A DNA stretch of 64,000 nucleotides from Streptomyces sp. NRRL S-340 (GCF_000720185.1 NZ_JOIY01000009.1:1-64000), one strand, 5' to 3'; shown: positions 43,790 to 52,653, counted from the first letter of the stretch. Notes: a model not told the origin generated them from the letters alone. Program-made: numbers and translations.

Positions 43790-45019
43790 TCAGCGGATCC
43801 GCGAGCGCTCCTGCGCGCGTCCCAGCGCGCGGGCCTCCACCGTGCGCGCGACCTTCGGTCCGAGCCACCTCTTCAGCCGCCGCACCGCGGTCAGCCGGCC
43901 GGCCGCCTTGTCGATCCCGTAGTACACCTGCGGGGGGACGTGGGGCAGCAGTGGTGAGTGGCGCTGGCCGAGCAGCGCGAACATCCGGTGCGGGGGCAGG
44001 TGGATGTAGCGGGGGAGGTTCTCGTACCACTGGGCGCTGTGCCGGGCCGCGCTCTGCACGGGCAGCAGGGCCGAGCGGCGTTCACGTTCGTAGGCGGCGA
44101 GGGCCGGCCGCAGGCCGGGGTGCGCGCGCAGGGCGCCGGCCAGGCAGATCGCGTCCTCCAGGGCGAGGGTGGTGCCGGCGCCGACCGAGTAGTGCGTGGT
44201 GTGGGCGGCGTCGCCGAGCAGCACGAGGCGGTCGCGGGACCAGGTGCGGTTCGTCAGGGTGCGGAAGGTGAGCCAGGGGGCGCCGCCCGCGCCCGCGGCG
44301 CGGCCGATGAGCCGGTGACCGTCGAGCACACCGGCGAAGAGGGCCTCCAGCAGGGCCAGCGCGTCCGCCTCGCCGAGCCGGTCGAGTCCGAGACCGGTGA
44401 AGGTCTGCGGGGAGCACTCGACGACGCAGGTGCTGCGCCCGCCGCCGTAGGCGTAGCCGTAGCACCAGATCCAGCCGTGCCCGGTCTCGACGAAGGCGAA
44501 GGTGAAGGCGTCGAAGACCTTGGTGGTGCCGAGCCAGAGGTAGCGGTTGCGGCCCGGGTGGAGCCGGGTACCGAAGTGCGCGGCGTGCCGGGTGCGCAGC
44601 GCGCTGTGCACGCCGTCGGCGGCCACCACCAGGTCGGCGGCCGGCAGGTCGTCAGCGGTGACCTCGCTCTCGTACTCCACCCGTACGCCCAGTGCGCGGG
44701 CCCGGCCGGCGAGGATCTCCAGGAGCCGGTGCCGGCCGATGCCGAAGCCCTGGTCCCCTCGGTGGCGGGCCGTCAGCTCCCCGACGTGGGCGACTCCGTC
44801 GCGCCACCGCACGGAGTGCGCTTCGACGGCGGCGGCCGACTCGGGGTCGTGGGCGTGCAGCAGGTCGAGCAGTCCCTGCCAGTACGTGACGCCCCAGCCG
44901 TAGGTCGAGCCCTCGGGGCTGCGCTCGTGGACGGTGATGTCGTGGGACGGGTCCTGCCGTTTGAGCAGGATGGAGAGGTACAGGCCCGCGGGCCCGCCGC
45001 CGGCGCAGACGACCTTCAC
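43790..45019 (-). CDS. FAD-dependent monooxygenase
   Basis: A 409-residue group A flavoprotein hydroxylase. KVVCAGGGPAGLYLSILLKR is the FAD-binding fold (residues 2-21), VVAADGVHSALRTRHA is the DG motif and RLVLLGDAAHTTHYSVGAGT is the GD motif. ALEDAICLAGALRAH follows. The overall look, with TYGWGVTYWQGLLDLL and no extra C-terminal domain, is closest to salicylyl/anthraniloyl-CoA-type hydroxylases, so an aromatic CoA ester or similar substrate is plausible. GTG 45019 has AGGGG five bases upstream; a second GTG at 45025 is possible. Confidence 0.85.
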   Translation of the reverse strand: MKVVCAGGGPAGLYLSILLKRQDPSHDITVHERSPEGSTYGWGVTYWQGLLDLLHAHDPESAAAVEAHSVRWRDGVAHVGELTARHRGDQGFGIGRHRLLEILAGRARALGVRVEYESEVTADDLPAADLVVAADGVHSALRTRHAAHFGTRLHPGRNRYLWLGTTKVFDAFTFAFVETGHGWIWCYGYAYGGGRSTCVVECSPQTFTGLGLDRLGEADALALLEALFAGVLDGHRLIGRAAGAGGAPWLTFRTLTNRTWSRDRLVLLGDAAHTTHYSVGAGTTLALEDAICLAGALRAHPGLRPALAAYERERRSALLPVQSAARHSAQWYENLPRYIHLPPHRMFALLGQRHSPLLPHVPPQVYYGIDKAAGRLTAVRRLKRWLGPKVARTVEARALGRAQERSRIR

Positions 45020-45149
45020 GCACACCCCTGATGACTACACAGAGCGGTCGATGGGCAACGAATGGTAACAGACTGCGCACGTCCGGCCACTCACCGTGAG
45101 GTCGCTTCCGCCGCGGGTGGCCGCCCGCCCCGGCGCGCTCCCCCGCCGG

Positions 45150-45854
45150 TCAGGCGTCCGCCGTGCGGCACTCCGGGTGGCCCCAGCCCTGGGCGTTCTT
45201 GGCGATGGACTCGCCGGCGGCGTAGGAGCGGCCGCACAGGCAGCGGCCGGGGAACTTGGCCTTGATGGTGCGGGACGACGAGGACGTGGACGACGAGGCG
45301 GACGAGGCGGAGCCGGTGCGCCGGGGTGCCTTGCGGCGCGGCGCGGCGGCCTTGGGGGTGTCGGGCGAGGGCGGGGGCTGCGGGGAGCCGAGCGCGCTGC
45401 CGGCCGCTTCCTGCACCCGGGCCGCCTGGCTGGCGGCGCGGTCGGCGAAGTCGTTGAGCGGATCGCCGTCCGCCTGGTGGGCGGGGACGTAGCGGAAGTC
45501 GACGGAGCGGCCCTCGAGGAGTTCGTCGATCCGGACGACGAGTTCCTGGTTGGCGACGGGCTTGCCGGCGGCCGTCTTCCAGCCGTTGCGCTTCCAGCCG
45601 GGCAGCCAGGTGGTGACCGCCTTCATCGCGTACTGGGAGTCCATGCGGACCTCGAGCGGTGTGTCCGGATCGGTCGCGGCGAGCAGCCGCTCCAGGGCGG
45701 TCAGCTCGGCGACGTTGTTGGTGGCGGTGCCGAGCGCACCGGCCTCCCAGCGGGCCGCGGTCCGGGCGTCGTCCGAGACGACCCACGCCCAGCCCGCCGG
45801 GCCCGGATTTCCCTTCGAGGCCCCGTCGCAGGCGGCCACCACTCGTTCACGCAT
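45150..45854 (-). CDS. rnhA: Ribonuclease HI with C-terminal zinc-binding module
   Basis: A 234-residue protein. Residues 1-145 are RNase HI: CDGASKGNPGPAGW (Asp9), NNVAELTALERLL (Glu), VRMDSQYAMKAV (Asp) and PAHQADGDPLNDFADRAA (His and Asp), all four catalytic acids present. A proline/alanine/serine linker with SASSASSSTSSSSR joins a small C-terminal domain, FPGRCLCGRSYAAGESIAKN then GWGHPECRTADA, with cysteine/histidine spacing suggesting one zinc. It removes RNA from RNA-DNA hybrids. The tail could target it to nucleic acid or protein partners. Confidence 0.9.
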   Translation of the reverse strand: MRERVVAACDGASKGNPGPAGWAWVVSDDARTAARWEAGALGTATNNVAELTALERLLAATDPDTPLEVRMDSQYAMKAVTTWLPGWKRNGWKTAAGKPVANQELVVRIDELLEGRSVDFRYVPAHQADGDPLNDFADRAASQAARVQEAAGSALGSPQPPPSPDTPKAAAPRRKAPRRTGSASSASSSTSSSSRTIKAKFPGRCLCGRSYAAGESIAKNAQGWGHPECRTADA

Positions 45855-45908
45855 GGGCTCGATGATGCCACGGCCCGGCGGCCGCCCGTGCCTTCGTCCG
45901 GCGGCCCC

Positions 45909-46706
45909 CTACGGAACGTTCTTGACCTGCGGCTTCTCGCCCTGGGTGGTGGTGATGTCGATCACGGAGAAGTGAGCGCCCTGCGGGTCGCCGAGCACCG
46001 CCAGCCGGCCGAAGGGGGTGTCCACCGGGCCGTAGCGCAGGGCGCCGCCGAGGCGGGTCGCGGCGGCGACGGCGGCGTCGCAGTCGGCCACCGTGAAGTA
46101 CACGTTGAGGTAGGAGGGCACCTCGGGCGGGAAGTCGTCGGTCATCCGCATCCGGCCGAGCACCGTCTCGTCGTCGAGGCCGAACAGCCGGAAGTCGATC
46201 GCTTCGTCCTCGATCTGCTTCGTGGTGTAGCCGAAGACCGAGGTGAGGAAGGCGTCCGCGGCGCCGGGGTCGCGGGTGAGGAGTTCGGCCCAGCAGTAGG
46301 CGCCGGGGGTCTCGGTGGCCTCGAACCCCTGGTGGGTGCCGGCCTGCCAGACGCCGAACACGGCGCCGCTCGGTTCCCGGGCCAGGCACATGGTGCCGAA
46401 GTCACCGACCCGCATCGGCTCCATGAGCACCTCGCCGCCGTGGTCGCGGATGCGGCGCGCGGTGGCCTCGGCGTCGGGTGAGGCGAAGTACAGGCACCAC
46501 TGGGACTGCCCCTCCTGTCCGGGCACCGGCGGCACGACGGCCGCGACCGCCTTGCCGTCCGCGTAGGCCTCGGTGTAGTTGCCGTACTCCGTGGACGACT
46601 CGCCGAAGGTCCAGCCGAGGACCTCGCCGTAGAAGGTCTTGGCCTGCTCCAGGTCGGTGAACATCGCGTCGGCCCAGCAGGGTGTTCCCTCACGTCGTAC
46701 CGCCAT
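45909..46706 (-). CDS. VOC-family protein, two glyoxalase-like domains
   Basis: A 265-residue protein with two tandem VOC beta-alpha-beta-beta-beta units. The first is GTPCWADAMFTDLEQAKTFY to GAVFGVWQAG, the second is GAYCWAELLTRDPGAADAFL to GAHFSVIDITTT. Family members bind metal and act in resistance, isomerisation or extradiol chemistry, but most actinobacterial members are uncharacterised. ATG 46706 is the conserved start (MAVRREGTPCW). It lies between RNase HI and a TetR gene, all on the minus strand. Confidence 0.82.
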   Translation of the reverse strand: MAVRREGTPCWADAMFTDLEQAKTFYGEVLGWTFGESSTEYGNYTEAYADGKAVAAVVPPVPGQEGQSQWCLYFASPDAEATARRIRDHGGEVLMEPMRVGDFGTMCLAREPSGAVFGVWQAGTHQGFEATETPGAYCWAELLTRDPGAADAFLTSVFGYTTKQIEDEAIDFRLFGLDDETVLGRMRMTDDFPPEVPSYLNVYFTVADCDAAVAAATRLGGALRYGPVDTPFGRLAVLGDPQGAHFSVIDITTTQGEKPQVKNVP

Positions 46707-46791
46707 GGCTGCGGCCCTTCCGGTCGGTGGCGTGCTCCGGTTACACACGCTAGCCATCCGTGCGGCCGGGCGCGCGCCGGAGGCGGCGGTC

Positions 46792-47355
46792 TCATCCGGC
46801 GCGCAGCCCCCGGTCGGCGAAGGCGATCAGCCACTCGAAGCTCTCCTCGACGTCGGCGCTCCACCGGAAGCCGCCCGCCGACTGCAAGGTGGCGAACCCG
46901 TGGCAGAGGCTGCGCAGCGTGCGCAGGGCGTGGTCCACGTCGGACTCCGCGATCGCGTAGCCGCGCAGGACCGCCATGAACGCCTGCAGCAGCCGCTGCC
47001 CGGCGGCGGCCAGCGGGTCGTCGGGGCCGGAGGGTTCCACGCCGATCGTCGCGGCGTACCGGCCGGGGTGCTCCAGGACGAAGGCGCGGAAGGCACGTGC
47101 CGCCGCCGCCAGGGCGTCGCGGCCGGCGTACCCCTGGACCGCGCTGCCGACGGCGTCGGCCGCCTGGCCGAGCGCCAGGGCCGCGATCCGGCGGTTGAGG
47201 TCCTCCTGGCCGCCCACGTGCTTGTACAGCGAGGGGGTGCGCACGCCGAGCCGTTCGGCCAGCAGACCCATCGTCAGGCGGGCGAGGCCCACCTCGTCGG
47301 CGAGGGCGGCACCGGCCGCGACCACGGCCGCGGGGTCGAGTCCGGCCCTAGGCAC
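46792..47355 (-). CDS. TetR-family transcriptional regulator
   Basis: A 187-residue regulator with a short N-terminus. The helix-turn-helix is LTMGLLAERLGVRTPSLYKH (residues about 28-47), and the C-terminus resembles the TetR_C_33/WHG domain (EHPGRYAATIGVEPSGPDDP, LRTLRSLCHGFATLQSAGGF). GTG 47355 overlaps the 3' end of the upstream alpha/beta hydrolase gene by eight bases, with GGAGG six bases before it, so the pair is co-translated. Two inverted repeats before the hydrolase (48198-48234) are likely its binding sites, giving autoregulation. Confidence 0.88.
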   Translation of the reverse strand: MPRAGLDPAAVVAAGAALADEVGLARLTMGLLAERLGVRTPSLYKHVGGQEDLNRRIAALALGQAADAVGSAVQGYAGRDALAAAARAFRAFVLEHPGRYAATIGVEPSGPDDPLAAAGQRLLQAFMAVLRGYAIAESDVDHALRTLRSLCHGFATLQSAGGFRWSADVEESFEWLIAFADRGLRAG

Positions 47356-48184
47356 GGGCGGCCTCCGTACCGAGGAAGGCGAGCATGAGCGCGACCACTC
47401 GGCCGGGGAACTGGTCGTGCGGGTAGTGCCCGGCACCCTCGATCATCTCCAGGCGGCCCGTTCCGGGCGGCAGGGCGCCGACGATCGCCGCGCCCTCGGC
47501 GCGCGGGTCGGCCCAGTCGGGGTCGAGCGTGCCCATGATGACCAGGACCGGGCTGCGGACCTCGCCGAGGCGGGCGCCGGCGTCGGCCGGGGTGGTGCGG
47601 CCCATGGCCTGGAAGGCCTTCATACGGCCCGGTTCGCGCAGCAGGGCCTCGATGCGGCCGGTCCGCTCGTCCCAGTGGGCCGGCTTCGCACCGGGGTAGG
47701 CGACGTCGAGGTACGAGCGCCACAGCGGCAGGCTGCCGAACACGCCCGCGCCGAGCAGTCGCAGCATGCCCTGACGGAAGCGCTTGACCCGCAGGTCGCC
47801 GAGGCGGACCGCCTGCTTGCGGGTGAAGGGGGCCAGCTCGACGACCGCGGTGACCAGTGAGGGCTCGCGGGCCGCGGCGATCGTGGCGGCGCCGCCGGAG
47901 ACCGAGTGGCCGACGAGCACGGCCGGGCCGCCCAGGTGCCGGATCAGGGCGAGCAGGTCGCCGGCGATGGCGGTGCGGCTCCATTCCTGCCAGTCGGCGT
48001 CGGACTCGCCACAGCCGCGCAGGTCGACGGCGGCGACCCGGTATCCGGCGACCACCAGCGGGGGGATCATCGCCCGGTAGGCGGCGCGGCTGTCGCCCAT
48101 GCCGTGCGCGAGCACCATCAGCGGGCCGGATCCCGTCACCTCGTACGCGATCGTGCCGCCGTCGACGGCCAGGTACTCGGTCAT
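47348..48184 (-). CDS. Alpha/beta hydrolase
   Basis: A 278-residue alpha/beta-hydrolase-fold protein. The oxyanion region is LMVLAHGMGDSRAAYRAMIP, the nucleophile elbow is AVLVGHSVSGGAATIAAARE (Ser near residue 95), the acid is in LVIMGTLDPDWADP and the histidine in MIEGAGHYPHDQ. It would cleave an ester, lactone or C-C bond; the substrate is unknown. ATG 48184 has GGGAGGGCGAC upstream. It is the first gene of an operon with an overlapping TetR gene, suggesting induction by its substrate or a related compound. Confidence 0.88.
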   Translation of the reverse strand: MTEYLAVDGGTIAYEVTGSGPLMVLAHGMGDSRAAYRAMIPPLVVAGYRVAAVDLRGCGESDADWQEWSRTAIAGDLLALIRHLGGPAVLVGHSVSGGAATIAAAREPSLVTAVVELAPFTRKQAVRLGDLRVKRFRQGMLRLLGAGVFGSLPLWRSYLDVAYPGAKPAHWDERTGRIEALLREPGRMKAFQAMGRTTPADAGARLGEVRSPVLVIMGTLDPDWADPRAEGAAIVGALPPGTGRLEMIEGAGHYPHDQFPGRVVALMLAFLGTEAARA

Positions 48185-48197
48185 GTCGCCCTCCCGT

Positions 48198-48234
48198 GGC
48201 TAATATCGTTAGCCAAAAGCTAATGTGATTAACC
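48198..48234. promoter_or_regulatory. Tandem TetR-type operators
   Basis: GGCTAATATCGTTAGCC (48198-48214) is a perfect inverted repeat with 6-bp arms. AGCTAATGTGATTAACC (48218-48234) is an imperfect second copy. Both lie just upstream of the hydrolase-TetR operon in an AT-rich patch that probably includes the promoter. Confidence 0.7.
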
Positions 48235-48431
48235 AACACCTGTCAACACCGGAACCCCCCGCGTTCCCGCGCCCGGCCAACAACTCGCCTCCCGTACGCC
48301 CCCGTTGACATCACGCGCCCGAGCCCTAGGGTGGGGGCTGCACAGCATGTCGCACGTCATTCGGTATCCCGAACATGAGGGGTGAGACGGAGAGACACCG
48401 CCCCGCCCGTCACCGGCATGCGGAGGACTTA

Positions 48432-50978
48432 GTGACCCCACCTCTCGGCAGACGCGGCTTCCTCGCCGCCACCGGCACCGCGGCGGCCCTGGCCACCACC
48501 GGCGCGGTGCCCGCCCACGCCACGGCCCGGGCGGCACCCGCGGGCGCCGTCCGGACGCCCGTCTCGGCGACCCGCCCCTTCCCGCTCTCCGCGGTGACCC
48601 TGCTGGACGGCCCGTTTCGTGACAACCAGCTCCGCAACACGGCCTATCTACGCTTCGTCGACCTCGACCGGCTGCTGCACACCTTCCGTACCAACGCCGG
48701 CCTGCCCAGCACCGCCCGGCCGTGCGGCGGCTGGGAGGCGCCCGGCGTGGAACTGCGCGGCCACTCCACCGGACACCTGCTCTCCGGGCTCGCTCTGGCC
48801 GCCTCGGCCGGCCCCGGCGACGCCGGACTGCGCGACAAGGGGCGCCGGCTGGTCGCCGCGCTCGCCGAGTGCCAGGCCGCCGCACCGGCCGCCGGCTTCG
48901 GCGCGGGCTACCTCTCCGCGTTCCCGGAGAGCTTCTTCGACCGGCTGGAGGCCGGTACCGGCGTCTGGGCTCCGTACTACACCATCCACAAGATCATGGC
49001 CGGACTGGTCGAGCAGTACCGCCTGGCCGGGAACGAGCAGGCACTCGACGTCGTGCTGCGCCAGGCCGCCTGGGTCGACGCCCGCACCGCGAAGCTCAGT
49101 CACGAGCAGATGCAGCGGGTGCTGGAGACCGAGTTCGGAGGCATGAACGACGTACTCGCCGATCTGCACGCCCTCACCGGCGACCGGCGGTGGCTGGAGG
49201 TGGCCGAACGGTTCACCCACGACCGCGTCTTCGACCCGCTCGCCCGCAACGAGGACCGGCTGTCCGGGCTGCACGCCAACACGCAGATCCCCAAGATGGT
49301 CGGCGCGCTGCGGTTGTGGGAGGAAGGCCTGTCCGACCGCTACCGCTCCGTCGCCGAGAACTTCTGGCAGATCGTCACCGGCCACCACACCTACGTCATC
49401 GGCGGAAACAGCAACGGCGAGGCGTTCCACGACCCGGACGTGATCGCCGGCCAGCTGTCGAACAGCACCTGCGAGAACTGCAACAGCTACAACATGCTCA
49501 AGCTGACCCGGCTGATGCACTTCCACGCCCCGCACCGCACCGACCTGCTCGACTACTACGAGCGCACCCTGTTCAACCAGATGCTGGGCGAGCAGGACCC
49601 CGACTCCGCGCACGGCTTCAACATCTACTACACCGGCCTGGCGCCGGGCGCGTTCAAGCAGCAGCCCTCGTTCATGGGCCCGGACCCCGGGATGTACTCC
49701 ACCGACTACGACAACTTCTCCTGCGACCACGGCACCGGCATGGAGACGCAGGCGAAGTTCGCCGACACGGTGTACTCGCACGACGACCGCAGTCTGCTGG
49801 TGAACCTGTTCGTGCCCTCGGAGGTGACCTGGCGGGAGAAGGGCATCGGCTGGCGGCAGACGACCCGCGTCCCCGACGGCACCACGACGACCCTGACGGT
49901 CACCTCGGGCCGGGCCGCCCACCGGCTCCTGGTCCGCGTCCCGTCCTGGGCGGTGGGCGCCCGGGCCCGGCTCAACGGGCGGACACTGCCCGACCGTCCG
50001 GAGCCGGGCGGCTGGCTGGTGCTGGACCGCTCCTGGCGTACCGGCGACCGGGTGGAGGTCACCCTGCCCATGCGCACGGTCGTGGAAGCGACCCCCGACG
50101 ACCCGGCCGTCCAGGCGGTGCTGCACGGCCCGGTGGTGCTGGCCGGGGCGTACGGCGAGCGGTCACGGCCATGGATGGCCCGTCTGGACGTCGGCTCCGT
50201 GCGGCAGCGCTCGCGCGATCCGCTGCGCTTCACGGCCCGCGCCGACGACGAGGAGGTGACGCTGCTGCCGGTGGCACGCGTGCACCACCAGCACTACAGC
50301 GTCTACTGGCTGACCGGTGAACCCCCGCCGCCGCCCCCCGGGTTCGCCGCCTGGCACCGCTTCGACGAGACCGCCGGCAGCACGGCGGCCGACGCGACCG
50401 GCAATGGCCGCACGGCGCACCTGGCGGGCGGCGCCTCCTGGTCGGCGTCCGGGCGCTCCGGCGGGGCCGTGGCCCTGGACGGGACCGACGGCCATGTGGT
50501 GCTCGCCGAGGACCTGCTGGCGGGCGCGTCGGCGTACTCGCTGGCGGCGTGGGTGCGGCTGGACGGGCAGCCCGCCGCCTGGAGCCGGATCCTGGACATC
50601 GGCACCGGCACCACCGCCAACCTGTTCCTCACCCCGCTCAGCGGCGACGGCACGCTGCGGTACGCGATCACCGCGGGCGGCGCCGAGAGCGAGCAGCGCG
50701 TCGACGCCGGGCCGCTGCCGACGGGGCGCTGGGCGCACGTGGCGGTGACGTACGGCTCGGGCACGGCGGTGCTGTACGTGGACGGTGCGGAGGCCGGCCG
50801 CAACACGGCCGTCACCGTGGAGCCCCGGCACTTCGGCAACCATGTGCGCACCGGGTACGTCGGCCGGTCGCAGTACGCCGACCCGTACCTCAGGGGCGCG
50901 GTGGACGATCTGCGGGTCTACGGCCGCACGCTGGGCGCCGGCGAGGTGGCGGCGCTCGCGGCGGCCCCGGCCGCCTAG
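48432..50978 (+). CDS. Tat-exported GH127/DUF1680-like glycosidase with LamG domain
   Basis: An 848-residue secreted protein. The signal peptide has a twin-arginine motif (LGRRGFLAATGTAAALATTG). Residues about 45-630 are a beta-L-arabinofuranosidase-type (alpha/alpha)6 barrel: WAPYYTIHKIMAGLVEQY, VIGGNSNGEAFHDP, STCENCNSYNMLKLTRLM and DNFSCDHGTGMETQAKFADT. Zn/thiol catalysis uses cysteines here, though the common CysCys pair reads CysAsp. After a PPPPPPG linker, residues about 640-848 form a LamG/concanavalin-like carbohydrate-binding domain (WHRFDETAGSTAADATGNGR). GTG 48432 has GGAGGA. It likely trims arabinose from plant polymers. Confidence 0.87.
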   Translation: MTPPLGRRGFLAATGTAAALATTGAVPAHATARAAPAGAVRTPVSATRPFPLSAVTLLDGPFRDNQLRNTAYLRFVDLDRLLHTFRTNAGLPSTARPCGGWEAPGVELRGHSTGHLLSGLALAASAGPGDAGLRDKGRRLVAALAECQAAAPAAGFGAGYLSAFPESFFDRLEAGTGVWAPYYTIHKIMAGLVEQYRLAGNEQALDVVLRQAAWVDARTAKLSHEQMQRVLETEFGGMNDVLADLHALTGDRRWLEVAERFTHDRVFDPLARNEDRLSGLHANTQIPKMVGALRLWEEGLSDRYRSVAENFWQIVTGHHTYVIGGNSNGEAFHDPDVIAGQLSNSTCENCNSYNMLKLTRLMHFHAPHRTDLLDYYERTLFNQMLGEQDPDSAHGFNIYYTGLAPGAFKQQPSFMGPDPGMYSTDYDNFSCDHGTGMETQAKFADTVYSHDDRSLLVNLFVPSEVTWREKGIGWRQTTRVPDGTTTTLTVTSGRAAHRLLVRVPSWAVGARARLNGRTLPDRPEPGGWLVLDRSWRTGDRVEVTLPMRTVVEATPDDPAVQAVLHGPVVLAGAYGERSRPWMARLDVGSVRQRSRDPLRFTARADDEEVTLLPVARVHHQHYSVYWLTGEPPPPPPGFAAWHRFDETAGSTAADATGNGRTAHLAGGASWSASGRSGGAVALDGTDGHVVLAEDLLAGASAYSLAAWVRLDGQPAAWSRILDIGTGTTANLFLTPLSGDGTLRYAITAGGAESEQRVDAGPLPTGRWAHVAVTYGSGTAVLYVDGAEAGRNTAVTVEPRHFGNHVRTGYVGRSQYADPYLRGAVDDLRVYGRTLGAGEVAALAAAPAA

Positions 50979-50985
50979 GTGTGTC

Positions 50986-51155
50986 CTGTCGTCACCTTCC
51001 CGTCGTCGCCCGGAGGGCAGCCTCGCGCGGCGTCCGGTCCGTGCTCCCGGTGTGCCGGGCGGAAGTCCTCGTACTGGGGCGTGCTCGGGCTTTCGTCCGG
51101 TGCGGCGGGAGGGCGTGCCGGGCGCCGCGGGGCAGGCGGGAACGTGACGACAGGG
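50986..51155. repeat. 18-bp imperfect inverted repeat pair
   Basis: CCTGTCGTCACCTTCCCG near 50986-51003 and the complement of CCTGTCGTCACGTTCCCG near 51138-51155 match at 17 of 18 positions, about 135 bases apart. The rest of the gap 50979-51288 holds no supportable gene. Confidence 0.55.
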
Positions 51156-51288
51156 CCTGGGTCCGGGGCCGGCCTCCGCCGCCGGTCGGGGTGGCTGGCC
51201 CTCACCAGGCCCGGGTCGCCGCGCCCCCGGGAGGTCCGGGCGGCCGGTCCACTCCCCCGGGCGGGTGGACCGGCCGCACGGCCGCCCG

Positions 51289-51771
51289 CTACTCGCCCGC
51301 GTGGGCCCTTTTCAGGGCGGCGATGTCGAGCTTGCCCATCGAGAGCATCGCCCGGGTGGTGCGGGCTGCCTTCTCCTGGTCGGGGTCGGTGATCATGTCG
51401 ACCAGTTCGTCGGGGACGACCTGCCAGGACACGCCGTACTTGTCCTTGAGCCAGCCGCAGGGGCCCGGCTCGCCGCCGTCGTCGGTGAGTTTGGTCCAGT
51501 AGTGGTCGACCTCCTGCTGGTCCGCGCAGTGGATCTGGAACGAGATCGCCTCGTTGAACGTGAACTGCGGGCCGCCGTTCAGCGCGAGGAACCGGTGGCC
51601 GTCGGCGGTGAACTCCACGGTGACCACCGATCCGGCGGGGCCGGGCCCCGCCTCGTTGGACCGGCCGATCCGTCCGATGCTGGAGTTCTTGAAGACGGAG
51701 ACGTAGTAGTGGGCGGCCTCCTCGGCCGTGCCGTCGAACCAGAGGCAGGTGGTGAATCCCTGGGTGGCCAC
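51289..51771 (-). CDS. PhnB-like VOC-family protein
   Basis: A 160-residue glyoxalase-fold protein of the 3-demethylubiquinone-methyltransferase-like/PhnB group: TTCLWFDGTAEEAAHYYVSV, SIGRIGRSNEAGPGPAG, FLALNGGPQFTFNEAISFQI and WLKDKYGVSWQVVPDELVDM. Members usually lack methyltransferase activity, and their function is unknown. The start is the conserved MATQGFTTCLWFDG. It is divergent from clpP3, with repeats and PopR-type operators in the gap. Confidence 0.83.
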   Translation of the reverse strand: MATQGFTTCLWFDGTAEEAAHYYVSVFKNSSIGRIGRSNEAGPGPAGSVVTVEFTADGHRFLALNGGPQFTFNEAISFQIHCADQQEVDHYWTKLTDDGGEPGPCGWLKDKYGVSWQVVPDELVDMITDPDQEKAARTTRAMLSMGKLDIAALKRAHAGE

Positions 51772-51792
51772 GGGGTCCTCCTTGGGTGTGGG

Positions 51793-51844
51793 ACGCGGTC
51801 ATCCGTGTCGACCGGTCCACGCGGTCATCTGTGTCGACCGGCCC
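51793..51844. repeat. 26-bp tandem direct repeat upstream of clpP3
   Basis: Two adjacent copies (51793-51818 and 51819-51844, 24 of 26 identical) share the core ACGCGGTCAT and GTGTCGACCGG. They lie about 70 bases upstream of the PopR-type boxes. Confidence 0.8.
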
Positions 51845-51910
51845 GCGCGGCAGAACTCATCGCTCGCCGGGAAATCCGTTCCGGCGCCCCCCTCGGCCTC
51901 CTCCGCCGGC

Positions 51911-51940
51911 TCTGCCCGTGGCAGATCTGCCACGGGCAGA
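51911..51940. promoter_or_regulatory. Double PopR operator
   Basis: Two adjoining boxes, TCTGCCCGTGGCAGA and TCTGCCACGGGCAGA, fit the TCTGCC-N3-GGCAGA site that I recall for the activator PopR. Together they form a perfect 30-bp palindrome, 73 bases before the clpP3 start. Confidence 0.85.
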
Positions 51941-52012
51941 GAAACGGTCCGGGCCGCCCCTGCGCGGCCGACAGTGGAGTCGACGGCAACCACGAACCGA
52001 CGAGGAGACGCG

Positions 52013-52651
52013 ATGACTTCACTCACCGCTGCGCCACCGCGCGCCGAGGAGGGCGAGACACCGCCCAGCCGCTTCGACGACCACCTGGCGAGCCTGCTGC
52101 TCGGGCAGCGGATCGTGTTCCTGGGCACGCAGGTCGACGAGGTCTCGGCCAACCGCGTGTGCGCCCAGTTGCTGCTGCTGTCGGCCGAGGACCCGCGCGC
52201 CGACATCAGCCTGTACATCAACAGCCCGGGCGGTTCGGTCAGCGCCGGTCTCGCCATCTACGACACGATGCGGCTCATCCCGAACGACGTGTCGACGCTG
52301 GCCATGGGCTTCGCCGCGAGCATGGGCCAGTTCCTGCTCACGGTGGGGACGCACGGCAAGCGCTTCGCGCTGCCGCACGCGCGGATCATGATGCACCAGC
52401 CGTCGGCGGGGATCGGCGGCACCACTGCGGACATCGAGATCCAGGCGGAGAACCTGGAGCACACGAAGCGGACCATCGAACGGCTCACCGCCGAGCACAC
52501 CGGGCAGAGCGTGGAGACGGTCTCGCGGGACGGTGACCGCGACCGCTGGTTCACCGCGGAGCAGGCCAGGGAGTACGGGATGGTGGACCGGGTGGTGGAG
52601 TCGCTGGCCGACGTCCGCCCGGCCGCCTCGCGCCGACGGGCGGGGTGGTGA
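52013..52651 (+). CDS. clpP3: ClpP3 protease subunit
   Basis: A 212-residue Clp serine peptidase subunit. The substrate strand [19 protein letters not shown], nucleophile [15 protein letters not shown] (Ser), [11 protein letters not shown] (His) and [18 protein letters not shown] (Asp) are intact. ATG 52013 has GAGGAGACGCG upstream. Its operon with clpP4 is normally switched on by PopR when ClpP1/P2 activity falls, and double PopR boxes lie in the leader. It works with Clp ATPases in protein turnover and can partly replace the housekeeping ClpP pair. Confidence 0.93.
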   Translation: MTSLTAAPPRAEEGETPPSRFDDHLASLLLGQRIVFLGTQVDEVSANRVCAQLLLLSAEDPRADISLYINSPGGSVSAGLAIYDTMRLIPNDVSTLAMGFAASMGQFLLTVGTHGKRFALPHARIMMHQPSAGIGGTTADIEIQAENLEHTKRTIERLTAEHTGQSVETVSRDGDRDRWFTAEQAREYGMVDRVVESLADVRPAASRRRAGW

Positions 52652-52653
52652 AC

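Noticed and set aside
50979..51288. Short ORF on the plus strand after the GH127-like gene
   Set aside because: It has no start signal and no family resemblance, and its apparent peptide repeats come from the inverted repeat.
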